From positions 620,001-684,000 of the forward strand of contig NZ_BCMZ01000001.1 of assembly GCF_001485535.1 (NCBI RefSeq): a stretch of 64,000 nucleotides of DNA, given 5' to 3'. Source of the DNA: Halobacterium sp. CBA1132 (GTDB lineage Archaea > Halobacteriota > Halobacteria > Halobacteriales > Halobacteriaceae). The stretch's first letter is position 1; each line of letters opens with the position of its first letter. Under the pieces are notes generated by a model. That model made no database searches, was not told the origin of the DNA, and saw only the letters and a program-made list of their open reading frames with translations. The translations under genes and the position numbers were made by a program. This document shows positions 42,106 through 50,113 of this stretch, in pieces.

Positions 42106-44805
42106 TTAGGTCGCCGCCGCCTCGGGCGTTTCGCCGGTCGAACCCAGCTCTCGCTTGTTCTTCAGCGTGAGCGCGACGAACAGCAGGAAGCCGACGCCGC
42201 GAAGCGTCAGGTCCAACAGTAGCGCGTTCACCGACACCGTGATTCCGGCGAACCCGAGCAGGTCGAACACCGACGTCGAGAGCATGCCGGGCGCCATGAG
42301 GAGCAGGGAACTGAGCGCGAAGCCTGCCCGTTCGAGGCGCTCGACCTTCGTGTACAGCGTGCCGATGACGGTCGCGCCGAGCGCGACGACGCCGAGGAAG
42401 ACGCCGACGATGGGCACCAGAATCTCGGGCACGGAGTACGACAGCTCCGCGAGGTCACTGAAGTTGACCACGCGGTAGCGCTCGCGCAGCGGCAACTCGG
42501 CCGCGTTCGCCTTCTCCCGGAGGAGGACGATGCCGGGCGCGAGCACGAATGCGAACGGGACGATTGCCTTGTTCAGCGACAGCGAGAACGCCTTCACCCC
42601 GGTTTGGAAGGGGTCGGATTTCGCCACTCCACTGGCCGCGTAGGCCGCGACGGCGACCGGCGGCGTGATGTCGGCGATGACGCCGAAGTAGAGGATGAAC
42701 AGGTGTGCGGCCAGCAGCGGGATGCCGAACTCCACGAGCGGCGTCGCGAGCATCGAGATGAGGATGATGTACGTCACCGTCGTCGGCATCCCCATGCCGA
42801 GGATGATACAAGCGACAGCGGTCACGAGCAACATCACCACGATGGAGCCGCCCGACAACTCCAGCAACAGCGAGGTGAGGTTCGGCCCGAGGCCGGAGAC
42901 GCTGATGACGCCGGGAATGATGCCGGCGGCGGCGACCGCGACGACGACCGGGACGGCCGTCCGTGCGCCCTCGTCCATCGACTTGATGACGAAGGTCCCG
43001 GTGCGGAACAGCTGATTCTTGCCGAGGTCGGTGCCTGTCCGGTCACCCGCCGACTCCGCGGCGTTCTGCACAGTCGGATTCAGGTCCAGTAGCTTCGACT
43101 GGACGTTCGTGTAGACCAGCATCGTCACGGCGCCGGCGACCATCGCGTACCAGCCGAGTCGCGGCGCGACGATGCCCGCGGCCTCCGCGAGCGGGAGGCC
43201 GGCGCCACCGGCGCCCGCGAGGAGGCGCGTGAACGGGACGCCGGCGACGACGTGACTCACGAGGTCGATTCCCGTGACGACCGCCAGCGCGCCGACGAGG
43301 AAGCTACGCGTCTGTTCGCTGTACGCCGCGATGAACGTGATGAGCGCGACGAGCGCGACGAGCGTGAACCACGCCGAGCGGGACACGGAGAGGCGCTCGA
43401 TGATGAGGTAGTACAGCAACAGGAAGATGGGGACGAGGTAGAACCAGCCCTGTTTGAGGTGCTCGGTCATGGACGCGGTTTCGAGGTCTTCGACCCCGCC
43501 GATTCCCTCTTGGACCGCCTTCAGGTGGACCATCACCCACACGCCGAAGAAGAACACGATGGCCGGCACCGTCGCCAGCAGGATGATGTCGCGGAACGGC
43601 GTCGCGGTGTACTGGACCATCAGGAACGCTGCCGCCCCCATCACGGGCGGGAGAATCTGGCCGCCGGAGGACGCCGAAGACTCGACGGCGCCGGAGAACT
43701 CCGGCGAGTACCCCGAGCGCTTCATCAGCGGGATGGTGAACGCGCCCGTGGTGACCGTGTTCGCAATCGACGACCCGGAAATCGTGCCCATGAAGCCGCT
43801 GGCGAGGATGCTCGCCTTCGCGGGGCCGCCCTTGCGGTCCCCGGTGGCGGCGTACGCGAGGTCGATGAACCACTGTCCGGCCCCGCTCATTTCGAGGAAC
43901 GAGCCGAACAGGATGAAGATGTAGATGAAGCTCATCGAGACGGTCACGGGAATCCCGAAGACGCCGTTCTCCGTGTTGTACCAGAGGTTCTGGATGATGT
44001 CCGGCCACGTCGTTCTCGGAATCGCGAGGAGACCGAGGAACGGCGTGTTGCCGCTGATGAGGTAACCCCACCGGGCGTACACGATGAACGTCGCGACGAT
44101 AATCATCAGCGCCAGCCCGAGCGTCCGACGGGTGGCTTCCAGAACGAGGAGGATGCCAATCACGCCCAGAATCATCGCGTACGAGACGTCGCTGACGATG
44201 GGTAGGCCGCCCAGAACCGGTTCGAGGAACGTGTACACCTCCGTCACCGTCCGGCCGGATTCGAGACCGAACGCGCGCATGTCCTGTATCTCCCCGAACT
44301 CCGTGAGGAAGTACAGTGCGCTGAGGACCGCGAAAACCATACACACCACGTCGAAGGGCGTGACGCGACTGCGGTTGGAGTCGACGAACGCCCAGCGGGC
44401 GACGCCACGTACTCCGTCCAGCACGCGTGCGACGGGGTTCGAGCCGAGTCGCGCGGTCGCGGCGTCGACAGCCGAACCCAGCCGGCCCGAGATGACGCCC
44501 CCACCCATCGACGCGGGGAACATCAGGAACGTCAACACGAGCGCGAACGCCACGTGGATGGCGTTGGCTTGGAGCAGCTGCAGCCCCACTTCGATGTCGG
44601 CGACCAGCGGCAGCGGAATCGTGAAGTAGAAACTCTCGGCCGCTAGAATTAGCTGGAACAGCGAGAACAGAATTCCGATTACCGAGACGGCGAGGGCGGC
44701 CAGCCCCTTCAGCGACCGCCGCCGCTCGATTTCGTCGATGAGTTCGTCGGCTTCCTCTCTGGACAGTTCCGCTTCGTCGCCGTCGGTTTGGTTGTTCGTA
44801 CTCAT
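42106..44805 (-). CDS. TRAP transporter permease, fused small (4TM) and large (12TM) subunits
   Basis: An 899-aa membrane protein. A DctQ-like region (helices in residues about 30-290) precedes a long DctM-like region. The latter has FMGTISGSSIANTVTTGAFTIPLMKRSGY and SSASSGGQILPPVMGAAAFL near residue 390. A repeat in the second half (GMGMPTTVTYIILISML; FGVIADITPPVAVAAYAASGVAKSDP) follows. This matches 4TM/12TM fusion permeases of TAXI-type TRAP systems driven by ion gradients. The substrate is probably an organic acid, possibly glutamate or a dicarboxylate. Its start overlaps the DUF1850 stop by 4 bp. Confidence 0.92.
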   Translation of the reverse strand: MSTNNQTDGDEAELSREEADELIDEIERRRSLKGLAALAVSVIGILFSLFQLILAAESFYFTIPLPLVADIEVGLQLLQANAIHVAFALVLTFLMFPASMGGGVISGRLGSAVDAATARLGSNPVARVLDGVRGVARWAFVDSNRSRVTPFDVVCMVFAVLSALYFLTEFGEIQDMRAFGLESGRTVTEVYTFLEPVLGGLPIVSDVSYAMILGVIGILLVLEATRRTLGLALMIIVATFIVYARWGYLISGNTPFLGLLAIPRTTWPDIIQNLWYNTENGVFGIPVTVSMSFIYIFILFGSFLEMSGAGQWFIDLAYAATGDRKGGPAKASILASGFMGTISGSSIANTVTTGAFTIPLMKRSGYSPEFSGAVESSASSGGQILPPVMGAAAFLMVQYTATPFRDIILLATVPAIVFFFGVWVMVHLKAVQEGIGGVEDLETASMTEHLKQGWFYLVPIFLLLYYLIIERLSVSRSAWFTLVALVALITFIAAYSEQTRSFLVGALAVVTGIDLVSHVVAGVPFTRLLAGAGGAGLPLAEAAGIVAPRLGWYAMVAGAVTMLVYTNVQSKLLDLNPTVQNAAESAGDRTGTDLGKNQLFRTGTFVIKSMDEGARTAVPVVVAVAAAGIIPGVISVSGLGPNLTSLLLELSGGSIVVMLLVTAVACIILGMGMPTTVTYIILISMLATPLVEFGIPLLAAHLFILYFGVIADITPPVAVAAYAASGVAKSDPFQTGVKAFSLSLNKAIVPFAFVLAPGIVLLREKANAAELPLRERYRVVNFSDLAELSYSVPEILVPIVGVFLGVVALGATVIGTLYTKVERLERAGFALSSLLLMAPGMLSTSVFDLLGFAGITVSVNALLLDLTLRGVGFLLFVALTLKNKRELGSTGETPEAAAT

Positions 44806-45314
44806 AGGAATGCGTCAGTCAATGTCCGTCGTTCGAGGTGAATGCGAACGTCACTCGCGTTCGTCTCCGCGACCAAGTCGAAGCGTTCGTCGTCGACGAC
44901 GAGCGTGTGGTTCGCAACCCGGCCGGGTGAGACGAGCAGCGTCTCCGTCGTCATGATGGGCTCGGGCGGCTCGTAGACGAACGTCCCGTTGACGTTCGTG
45001 ACGTTGACCCGCGACGGGAGCCCCCAACCGTAGGACTCGAACTCCATTCGCGTGTTGACGAGCGTGTCGCCGTCGACGCGGTACTCGTCGTAGACGGGCG
45101 TCTTCTCGACGCTGTGCATATACTGGAGTCCGACGGTGCTCCCGGTCTCGACGTGCTCCGTGATGTACGGTTCGCCCGTGTCGATGTCTTCGACGACGAG
45201 CACTCGTCCGGTCGAGACGCCTGCCGCTCCGCTGGCGAGCGCTGCCAGTGTCACGAGAAGTACGGCCGCCAACGCTACCACGACTCGTTTTCGTCGAAGG
45301 ATTCGGTCAATCAC
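44802..45314 (-). CDS. DUF1850 protein of the TRAP operon
   Basis: A 170-aa protein with a signal-anchor helix (RVVVALAAVLLVTLAALASGAAG). An extracytoplasmic domain follows with DTGEPYITEHVETGSTVGLQYMHSVEKTPVYDEYRVD in outline. The HSVEKTPVYDEYRV motif is the DUF1850 signature. The family almost always accompanies TAXI-TRAP transporters, so it is likely an accessory subunit; its mechanism is unknown. GTG start at 45314. It overlaps the permease start by 4 bp. Confidence 0.83.
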   Translation of the reverse strand: MIDRILRRKRVVVALAAVLLVTLAALASGAAGVSTGRVLVVEDIDTGEPYITEHVETGSTVGLQYMHSVEKTPVYDEYRVDGDTLVNTRMEFESYGWGLPSRVNVTNVNGTFVYEPPEPIMTTETLLVSPGRVANHTLVVDDERFDLVAETNASDVRIHLERRTLTDAFL

Positions 45315-45382
45315 GATTGGAAGTGGAGGGTGCTGTTAGGGAACTGAGGGGACGCGAGCGGCGGTGCCGCGGGTGCTTCGGA

Positions 45383-46387
45383 TTACGCGTCGAAGTACGC
45401 CGCTGCGCCGTCGTGAAGCTCGATGGACATCCCGTCCTGTGCGCTGTCGGCGGAGATGAAGTCCGTCTTGAGGGTCAGCTCGTCGACGTTGTCGAAGATG
45501 GCTGCAGTGACCGTCTCGACGGTGTCAGCGGGCACGTCGGAGTTCGTGGCAATCATCGCCTGCACGGCGACGGTTTCGACGGCTTCGTCGACGCCGGAGT
45601 ACGTGCCTGCGGGAATCGTGTCGTCGGCGAACCAGGAGGCCGCGTCCTTGACCGCTTGGCGGTTGTCGCCCTGAATCGGGACGATCTGGACGTTGTTCGT
45701 GGTCGCGAGCTCCTCGATTGCGCCGACCGGCCAGCCGCCGACGACGAACGCCGCGTCGATGTCGCCGTTCGCGAGCTGTTCGGACGCCTGCGAGAAGCCG
45801 GCGTTCTGCTCGTTGTAGTCCGTGATGCCGACCGCTTCGAGAATCTGGTTCGCGTTGACCTGGGTCCCGGAGCCGAGGTCGCCGGTGTTGATGGTCGCGC
45901 CGCTGAGGTCGCTCAGCGTCTCGATGTCGGAGTTCCCCAGCGTCACGACGGTGATGGTTTCGGGGTACAGCGTCGCCACGCCTTCGAGGTTCTCGATGGC
46001 GTTCCCTTCGAACGTGTCGATGCCCGTTCCGTTCTTCGCGAAGTACGCGATGTCGTTCTGGATGAGCGCGAAGTCCGCGGAGCCGTCCGCGAGGCTCCCC
46101 ACGTTCTCGACGCTGGCGCCCGTCGACTGGACGTTCAGCGAGAAGTCGGTGTTCTCCTCGACGATGGTCTTGATCTCGTTCGAGAGCGGGTAGTACGTCC
46201 CGCCCGTACCGCCGGCGTGCCAGCTCAGGCGCGTGCTCCCGCTGCCGCCGTCAGTGTTCGTCCCCGTCGAGGTACCGTCGCCGTCTCCGTCGCCGTCGCC
46301 GCCGTTTCCGCTACAGCCGGCGAGCGCGGCCACACCAGCAATACCTGTCGCTTCGAGGAACCGACGACGTGTCTTTTCGGATGACAT
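45383..46387 (-). CDS. TAXI-family TRAP substrate-binding lipoprotein
   Basis: A 334-aa lipoprotein. A twin-arginine-like TRRRFLEATG is followed by a lipobox ALAGC. The mature protein starts with an acidic Gly/Asp linker. The TAXI binding fold starts with RLSWHAGGTGGTYYPLSNEI, where the GGTGGTYYPL loop contacts the substrate. It has DFALIQNDIAYFAKNGTG. It captures the ligand outside the cell and hands it to the fused permease downstream. ATG 46387 lies immediately next to the 15-bp inverted repeat. Confidence 0.9.
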   Translation of the reverse strand: MSSEKTRRRFLEATGIAGVAALAGCSGNGGDGDGDGDGTSTGTNTDGGSGSTRLSWHAGGTGGTYYPLSNEIKTIVEENTDFSLNVQSTGASVENVGSLADGSADFALIQNDIAYFAKNGTGIDTFEGNAIENLEGVATLYPETITVVTLGNSDIETLSDLSGATINTGDLGSGTQVNANQILEAVGITDYNEQNAGFSQASEQLANGDIDAAFVVGGWPVGAIEELATTNNVQIVPIQGDNRQAVKDAASWFADDTIPAGTYSGVDEAVETVAVQAMIATNSDVPADTVETVTAAIFDNVDELTLKTDFISADSAQDGMSIELHDGAAAYFDA

Positions 46388-46402
46388 ACAATGTCACATT
46401 GT
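46388..46402. promoter_or_regulatory. Inverted repeat directly before the TAXI gene start
   Basis: ACAATG-TCA-CATTGT is a perfect 6-3-6 inverted repeat that abuts the start codon at 46387. It sits between it and a TATA element. On a leaderless transcript a bound repressor would block initiation. No matching regulator is in the window that I can prove. Confidence 0.5.
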
Positions 46403-46410
46403 TCGGAAGG

Positions 46411-46420
46411 TTTATATCAC
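46411..46420 (-). promoter_or_regulatory. TATA element of the TAXI-TRAP operon
   Basis: On the minus strand GTGATATAAA is centred about 28 nt before the ATG at 46387, the leaderless spacing. Confidence 0.55.
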
Positions 46421-46573
46421 TATCGTGTAGACGGCGGTGTTTGCCGACACATCACACTGTCACCCCACGTGAACACGACGCGCTACTCGCCGGAACGTAG
46501 AATCGCTACACCCGCAGAGACGGGGATAGTTAGTGGCACCACCAACCAACAGTTTCTCACCGCCAACTATTTG

Positions 46574-46589
46574 TTTAGACGCGTCTAAA
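46574..46589. promoter_or_regulatory. 16-bp palindrome: likely operator of the MntR-like repressor
   Basis: TTTAGACG/CGTCTAAA is a perfect 16-bp palindrome, 12 nt upstream of the ATG at 46602 and just downstream of an AT-rich CTATTTG. Its form suits DtxR/MntR-family operators. The position over the transcription start fits autorepression. Confidence 0.6.
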
Positions 46590-46601
46590 GAACGACAACG
46601 A

Positions 46602-47288
46602 ATGCTCTCGGACGTCATGGAGGACTACCTCAAGACCGTCTACGTGCTCCAGCGCGAGCGCGGCCCCCCGGTCAAGACCTCCGCAATCGCCGACTACCTC
46701 GACGTGACGCCCCCGACGGTCACCAGCATGGTCGGGAAACTCGAAGAGCGCGGACTCGTCGCCCGCGAGAAGTACAAGGGCGTCGAACTCACCCCCGAAG
46801 GCGAAACCGTCGCGCTGGAAGTGCTTCGCCACCACCGCCTCCTCGAATCGTTCCTCGCGGACCACCTCGACTACGAGTACGACGAAGTCCACGACGAAGC
46901 CGACGCGCTCGAACACCACATCAGCGAGGAGTTCGAGCGACGTCTCGCCCGGAAACTCGACGACCCAACCGTCGACCCGCACGGCGACCCCATTCCGAGC
47001 GCGGACCTCGAACCCCCCGAACACCCCGACACCACCGCGCTCGCCGACCACGCCGCCGGCGACCGCGTCGTCGTCGCGCGCGTCGACGACCGCAACGTCG
47101 ACGAACTGCGCTACCTCAAGGACGCCGGCATCCAGCCCGGCACCGAACTCGCCGTCCGCGAGCACGCCCCCATCGGGCTGTTCGTCGTCGAGGTCGACGG
47201 CGAGGACGTCCACCTCCCGGACCGCGTCGCGGGCGTGATTCGCGTACGTGAAGTCGGTGACGGCGACGCCGAGGTGACCGAAGCGTGA
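46602..47288 (+). CDS. MntR-like metal-dependent transcriptional regulator (DtxR family)
   Basis: A 228-aa repressor. The winged helix (residues 1-65) reads MLSDVMEDYLKTVYVLQ; the Asp of MEDY matches MntR Asp8 rather than the Met of DtxR. The dimerisation domain has RHHRLLESFL and ALEHHISEEF, matching MntR His77, Glu102 and His103. An SH3-like FeoA domain occupies about 150-220. This points to manganese sensing. The gene overlaps a GDT1-type transporter by 4 bp and has a palindromic operator at its start. Confidence 0.88.
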   Translation: MLSDVMEDYLKTVYVLQRERGPPVKTSAIADYLDVTPPTVTSMVGKLEERGLVAREKYKGVELTPEGETVALEVLRHHRLLESFLADHLDYEYDEVHDEADALEHHISEEFERRLARKLDDPTVDPHGDPIPSADLEPPEHPDTTALADHAAGDRVVVARVDDRNVDELRYLKDAGIQPGTELAVREHAPIGLFVVEVDGEDVHLPDRVAGVIRVREVGDGDAEVTEA

Positions 47289-47995
47289 CCGGCTTCGCGG
47301 AGCTGGCCGCCATCGCGTTCGCCGCGCAGCTCGCCGCCCTCCCCGGCGAGAAAGTCCAGTTCATCATCGCCGGGCTGTCCACGCAGTACGACCCGAAAGT
47401 CGTCGTCGCCGCCGCCGCCAGCGCGTTCGCCATCTGGACCGCCATCGAGATCGTCGTCGGGAACGCGCTCCGCACCGCGCTCCCCGGCGTCTACCTCGAC
47501 GCCATCACGGGCGCGCTGTTCTTCGTGTTCGGCGTCCTCCTGTTGCGCTCGATGCCCGCCGACGGCAACCGCGGACCGATGCAGGGCGACGGCGGCATCG
47601 TCGCGCTCGGCGGCCGCTTCGAGCAAGCCACCATCTTCGGGCGCGCCATCCCCACGTACTTCGGCGGCTTCGTCCCCATCTTCGCGATGATGTTCGCCGG
47701 CGAGTTCGGCGACAAGACACAGATGGTCACCATCGGGCTGGCCGCCCAGTACGGCGCCGCGCCCGCCATCTGGGTCGGCGAGATGGCCGCCATCATCCCC
47801 GTCAGCCTACTGAACGCGATGTTCTTCGCGCGGTTCTCCCGGAGCTTCGACGCCCGCCGCGCGCACCTCGCGGCCGCCGCGCTGTTCTTCTTCTTCGCGG
47901 GGGACGTCGCGCTCCAACTCGCGTTCGACGTCTCCGTCTGGGAGACCATCGTCGAAACGCTCGCCGGTCTCCTCCCGGTCGCACTGACGCCGTAA
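47285..47995 (+). CDS. GDT1/TMEM165 (UPF0016) family cation transporter
   Basis: A 236-aa protein with about six helices in two homologous halves. The second half has the canonical cation motif EFGDKTQ near residue 140. The first-half motif is degenerate (LPGEKVQ at residues 19-25 in place of ExGDKT). Family members export Mn2+ or move Ca2+. The overlap with the MntR-like gene (GTGA) and shared promoter favour Mn2+ export. Whether the degenerate half is functional is unclear. Confidence 0.86.
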   Translation: MTGFAELAAIAFAAQLAALPGEKVQFIIAGLSTQYDPKVVVAAAASAFAIWTAIEIVVGNALRTALPGVYLDAITGALFFVFGVLLLRSMPADGNRGPMQGDGGIVALGGRFEQATIFGRAIPTYFGGFVPIFAMMFAGEFGDKTQMVTIGLAAQYGAAPAIWVGEMAAIIPVSLLNAMFFARFSRSFDARRAHLAAAALFFFFAGDVALQLAFDVSVWETIVETLAGLLPVALTP

Positions 47996-48032
47996 TCGGG
48001 GAACTTTTCTCGAATCGCGACTACCTGTAGTC

Positions 48033-48665
48033 GTGTTCGACGCAGTCGTCTCCGTGGTCGCCGGGCTCGCGCTCGGCCTGTCGCTGGCCGCGCCACCCGG
48101 ACCGATGAACGCCGTCATCGCCGAGGAGTCCGTGACGCGCGGCTGGCGCGCCGGCTTCTTCGCGGGACTGGGCGCGATGAACGCCGACGCGTGCTTTTTC
48201 GTGTTGGCGTTCGCCGGCGTCGTCGCGTTCGTGCAGGACGCACCCGCCGTCAAGACCGCGATGGTCGGTATCGGCGGCGTGCTCATGCTCTACTACGCCT
48301 ACGGCGCGTTCCAGAGCGCGGGGTCGTTCTCCGACGCCGACCCCGCCGAGGGCCGCGGCTTCAGGAAGGCGTTCGTGCTCGCGCTCGCGAACCCCTACCA
48401 GTTGACGTGGTGGCTGACCGCCGGCGTCGCGCTCCTGAACCCCAGCGAGATTACGGCGTTCGGCCTCCAGCTGTCCGCCGCCAACGGCGCGCTCACCATC
48501 GTCGGCTTCTTCGCGGGCATCCTCGTCTGGGTCGCGGGGTTCCCCGCGTCGCTGCGCGCGGCCGGCGAGCGCGTCGACGCGTTCGGCTCGGTCGTCGCGT
48601 ACGTCAGCGCGGGCGCTCTCGCACTCTTCGGCGTCCTCTTCCTGAAAACAGCGGTCGGGCTGTAG
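48033..48665 (+). CDS. LysE-family amino acid exporter
   Basis: A 210-aa protein with six helices. The family signature is AAPPGPMNAVIAEESVTRGWRAGFFAGLGAMNADACFF in outline near residue 20, with the central GRGFRKAFVLALANPYQLTWW. LysE superfamily proteins export basic or other amino acids, homoserine lactones, or metals. A link to the Mn module upstream (37-bp gap) is possible but unproven. GTG start. Confidence 0.82.
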   Translation: MFDAVVSVVAGLALGLSLAAPPGPMNAVIAEESVTRGWRAGFFAGLGAMNADACFFVLAFAGVVAFVQDAPAVKTAMVGIGGVLMLYYAYGAFQSAGSFSDADPAEGRGFRKAFVLALANPYQLTWWLTAGVALLNPSEITAFGLQLSAANGALTIVGFFAGILVWVAGFPASLRAAGERVDAFGSVVAYVSAGALALFGVLFLKTAVGL

Positions 48666-49340
48666 CTACTCGCGCATCCCCGGCACTTCGGCTTCCAGCC
48701 ACTCGTGGAACCACCGCACGCGCTTGACGCGCTTGTGGGCGATGGAGTCGGCGGTGTCGCTCTCCACGCGCTCGGCGGCGTTCTCCCCGCGTTCGAGCAC
48801 GCGGTCTATCATCTCCGCGGCGTCGACGTGCGTGCGGGCCTCGTAGCCCATCCGCAGCAACATCAGCGCCGCGCCGTTCGCGCCCGCCTTGTCGAGGACG
48901 TCTCCCTCGATGAGACACCGCGTCTCCAGCGGGAGCTCCGAGAGGTCGCCCTGATGGGAGTGGTCGGCGATAGCCGCACACACTTGGTCGATGAACGACG
49001 GCGCGAAGTCGCCGTGAGTCTCCAAGTACTTCCGCGCGATGCGCGCGCCCTCGTCGGCGTGCTCCTCCTGTTCGGCTTCCAGTTTCGCGATGTCGTGGAA
49101 CAGCGCCGCGACACGGACGACGTCGACGTCCGCGCCCTCCTCGGCGGCGATGCGCTCGCCGAGCTCGACGACGTTCAGGATGTGCGTGAACCGGTACTCC
49201 GCGGAGTGCCACGGGTACCACCGCATCCGCCCGCCGTCGTCCTCGTTCTCCACGCTCGCTTCGAGGTAGTCGCGGACGAACGCCGCCATCTCGTCGAACT
49301 GCTGCTCGGAGACCGGCGACTCCTTTATCTCGACGCCCAC
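48666..49340 (-). CDS. HD-domain phosphohydrolase
   Basis: A 224-aa protein of the HD superfamily. The metal motif is ALFHDIAKLEAE near residue 83. The first His is in YRFTHILNVVELGERI, and ADHSH provides later ligands. Such proteins hydrolyse nucleotides or phosphoesters. The start is a GTG at 49340 supported by a strong Shine-Dalgarno GGAGGTGA four bases upstream. It is convergent with the LysE gene, with no gap. Confidence 0.83.
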   Translation of the reverse strand: MGVEIKESPVSEQQFDEMAAFVRDYLEASVENEDDGGRMRWYPWHSAEYRFTHILNVVELGERIAAEEGADVDVVRVAALFHDIAKLEAEQEEHADEGARIARKYLETHGDFAPSFIDQVCAAIADHSHQGDLSELPLETRCLIEGDVLDKAGANGAALMLLRMGYEARTHVDAAEMIDRVLERGENAAERVESDTADSIAHKRVKRVRWFHEWLEAEVPGMRE

Positions 49341-49439
49341 GGTCTCACCTCCGTTGCGTGGCGTACACGTACAGTCATTACTACAACGAAGGCTTGTTTC
49401 TCTCTTTAGCCTTTTGCAGGTCTCCCGAGAACCAGTGCG

Positions 49440-49748
49440 TCAGTCGAGGTCGTAGTCCGCGACCGCCGCTTCGCAGTCCCGCATCGCGTCGAAGCGCTCC
49501 TCGTCGGGGTCGTCGATGGGGACGGACTCGACTTCCACCCAGCCGTCGTCGTACACCAGTCCCGCCACCCAGTCGTCGGTGCCGAGGATGACGCGCTCGG
49601 TGATGACGACGGGTTCGCGGGTGTCGGCCTCGACGGCCTCCTCGCGGTCGACGGGCACCACCAGCGAGAACGCGTCGTCGTGGTTGAGGGCCGCGACCTC
49701 CTGCTGTCGCAGCGGCCGGTCCGGCAGCGACTCCAGCGTATCGCTCAT
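49440..49748 (-). CDS. Conserved haloarchaeal protein, unknown function
   Basis: A 102-aa acidic soluble protein. It has no membrane segment or Cys. Features are the N-terminal LPDRPLRQQEVAALNHDDAF, a beta-rich middle (VVITERVILGTDDWVAGLVYDDGWVEVESV) and an acidic tail. I do not recognise a function. It is divergent from the small zinc protein at 49871. Confidence 0.65.
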   Translation of the reverse strand: MSDTLESLPDRPLRQQEVAALNHDDAFSLVVPVDREEAVEADTREPVVITERVILGTDDWVAGLVYDDGWVEVESVPIDDPDEERFDAMRDCEAAVADYDLD

Positions 49749-49835
49749 ACCGACCGCAGGCGGCCGCGACGCTTAGGCCGTTCGCTCTGTCGGCTCCGGA
49801 GGCCTATTTATTCACGCCGCTACAACACACACAAA

Positions 49836-49845
49836 AGCTATATAC
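49836..49845 (+). promoter_or_regulatory. TATA element of the small zinc protein
   Basis: AGCTATATAC is centred about 30 nt before the ATG at 49871. A second TATA-like CCTATTTATTC lies at 49803-49813. Confidence 0.5.
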
Positions 49846-49870
49846 TGACACTCCATCGGCTCGAATCGAG

Positions 49871-50026
49871 ATGCCGCTCTGCCAGAACTGCGAGTCCTTC
49901 GTCACGAAGGACTACGTTCGCGTGTTCACGCCTCCGGGCGTCGAGCAGCCCCGCGTCTGTCCGGACTGCCCCGACATGGTTCGGGACGGCGCCGACGTCC
50001 GCGAAGCCCGCGCGACCCGGTCGTAA
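49871..50026 (+). CDS. 51-aa zinc-finger microprotein (DUF7563-like)
   Basis: A 51-aa protein starting MPLCQNCESFVTKDYVRVF and with RVCPDCPDMVRDG, so two CxxC pairs for one zinc ion. It is basic at the C-terminus. It resembles the widespread haloarchaeal zinc microprotein family I recall as DUF7563. A near-perfect TATA sits about 30 nt upstream. Role unknown; such CxxC microproteins in Haloferax affect growth and stress phenotypes in general. Confidence 0.75.
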   Translation: MPLCQNCESFVTKDYVRVFTPPGVEQPRVCPDCPDMVRDGADVREARATRS

Positions 50027-50113
50027 CGCCCACACACTACTCGCGACCCGACGCGCGCTCTGCTCGCCCTCCCCTCGTTTTCGCGTTCGTTCCCCCCGAT
50101 ACGGCGCCCGCGT

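Noticed and set aside
42604-44205. Antisense frames over the TRAP permease
   Set aside because: They mirror the permease codon pattern and lack any domain features.
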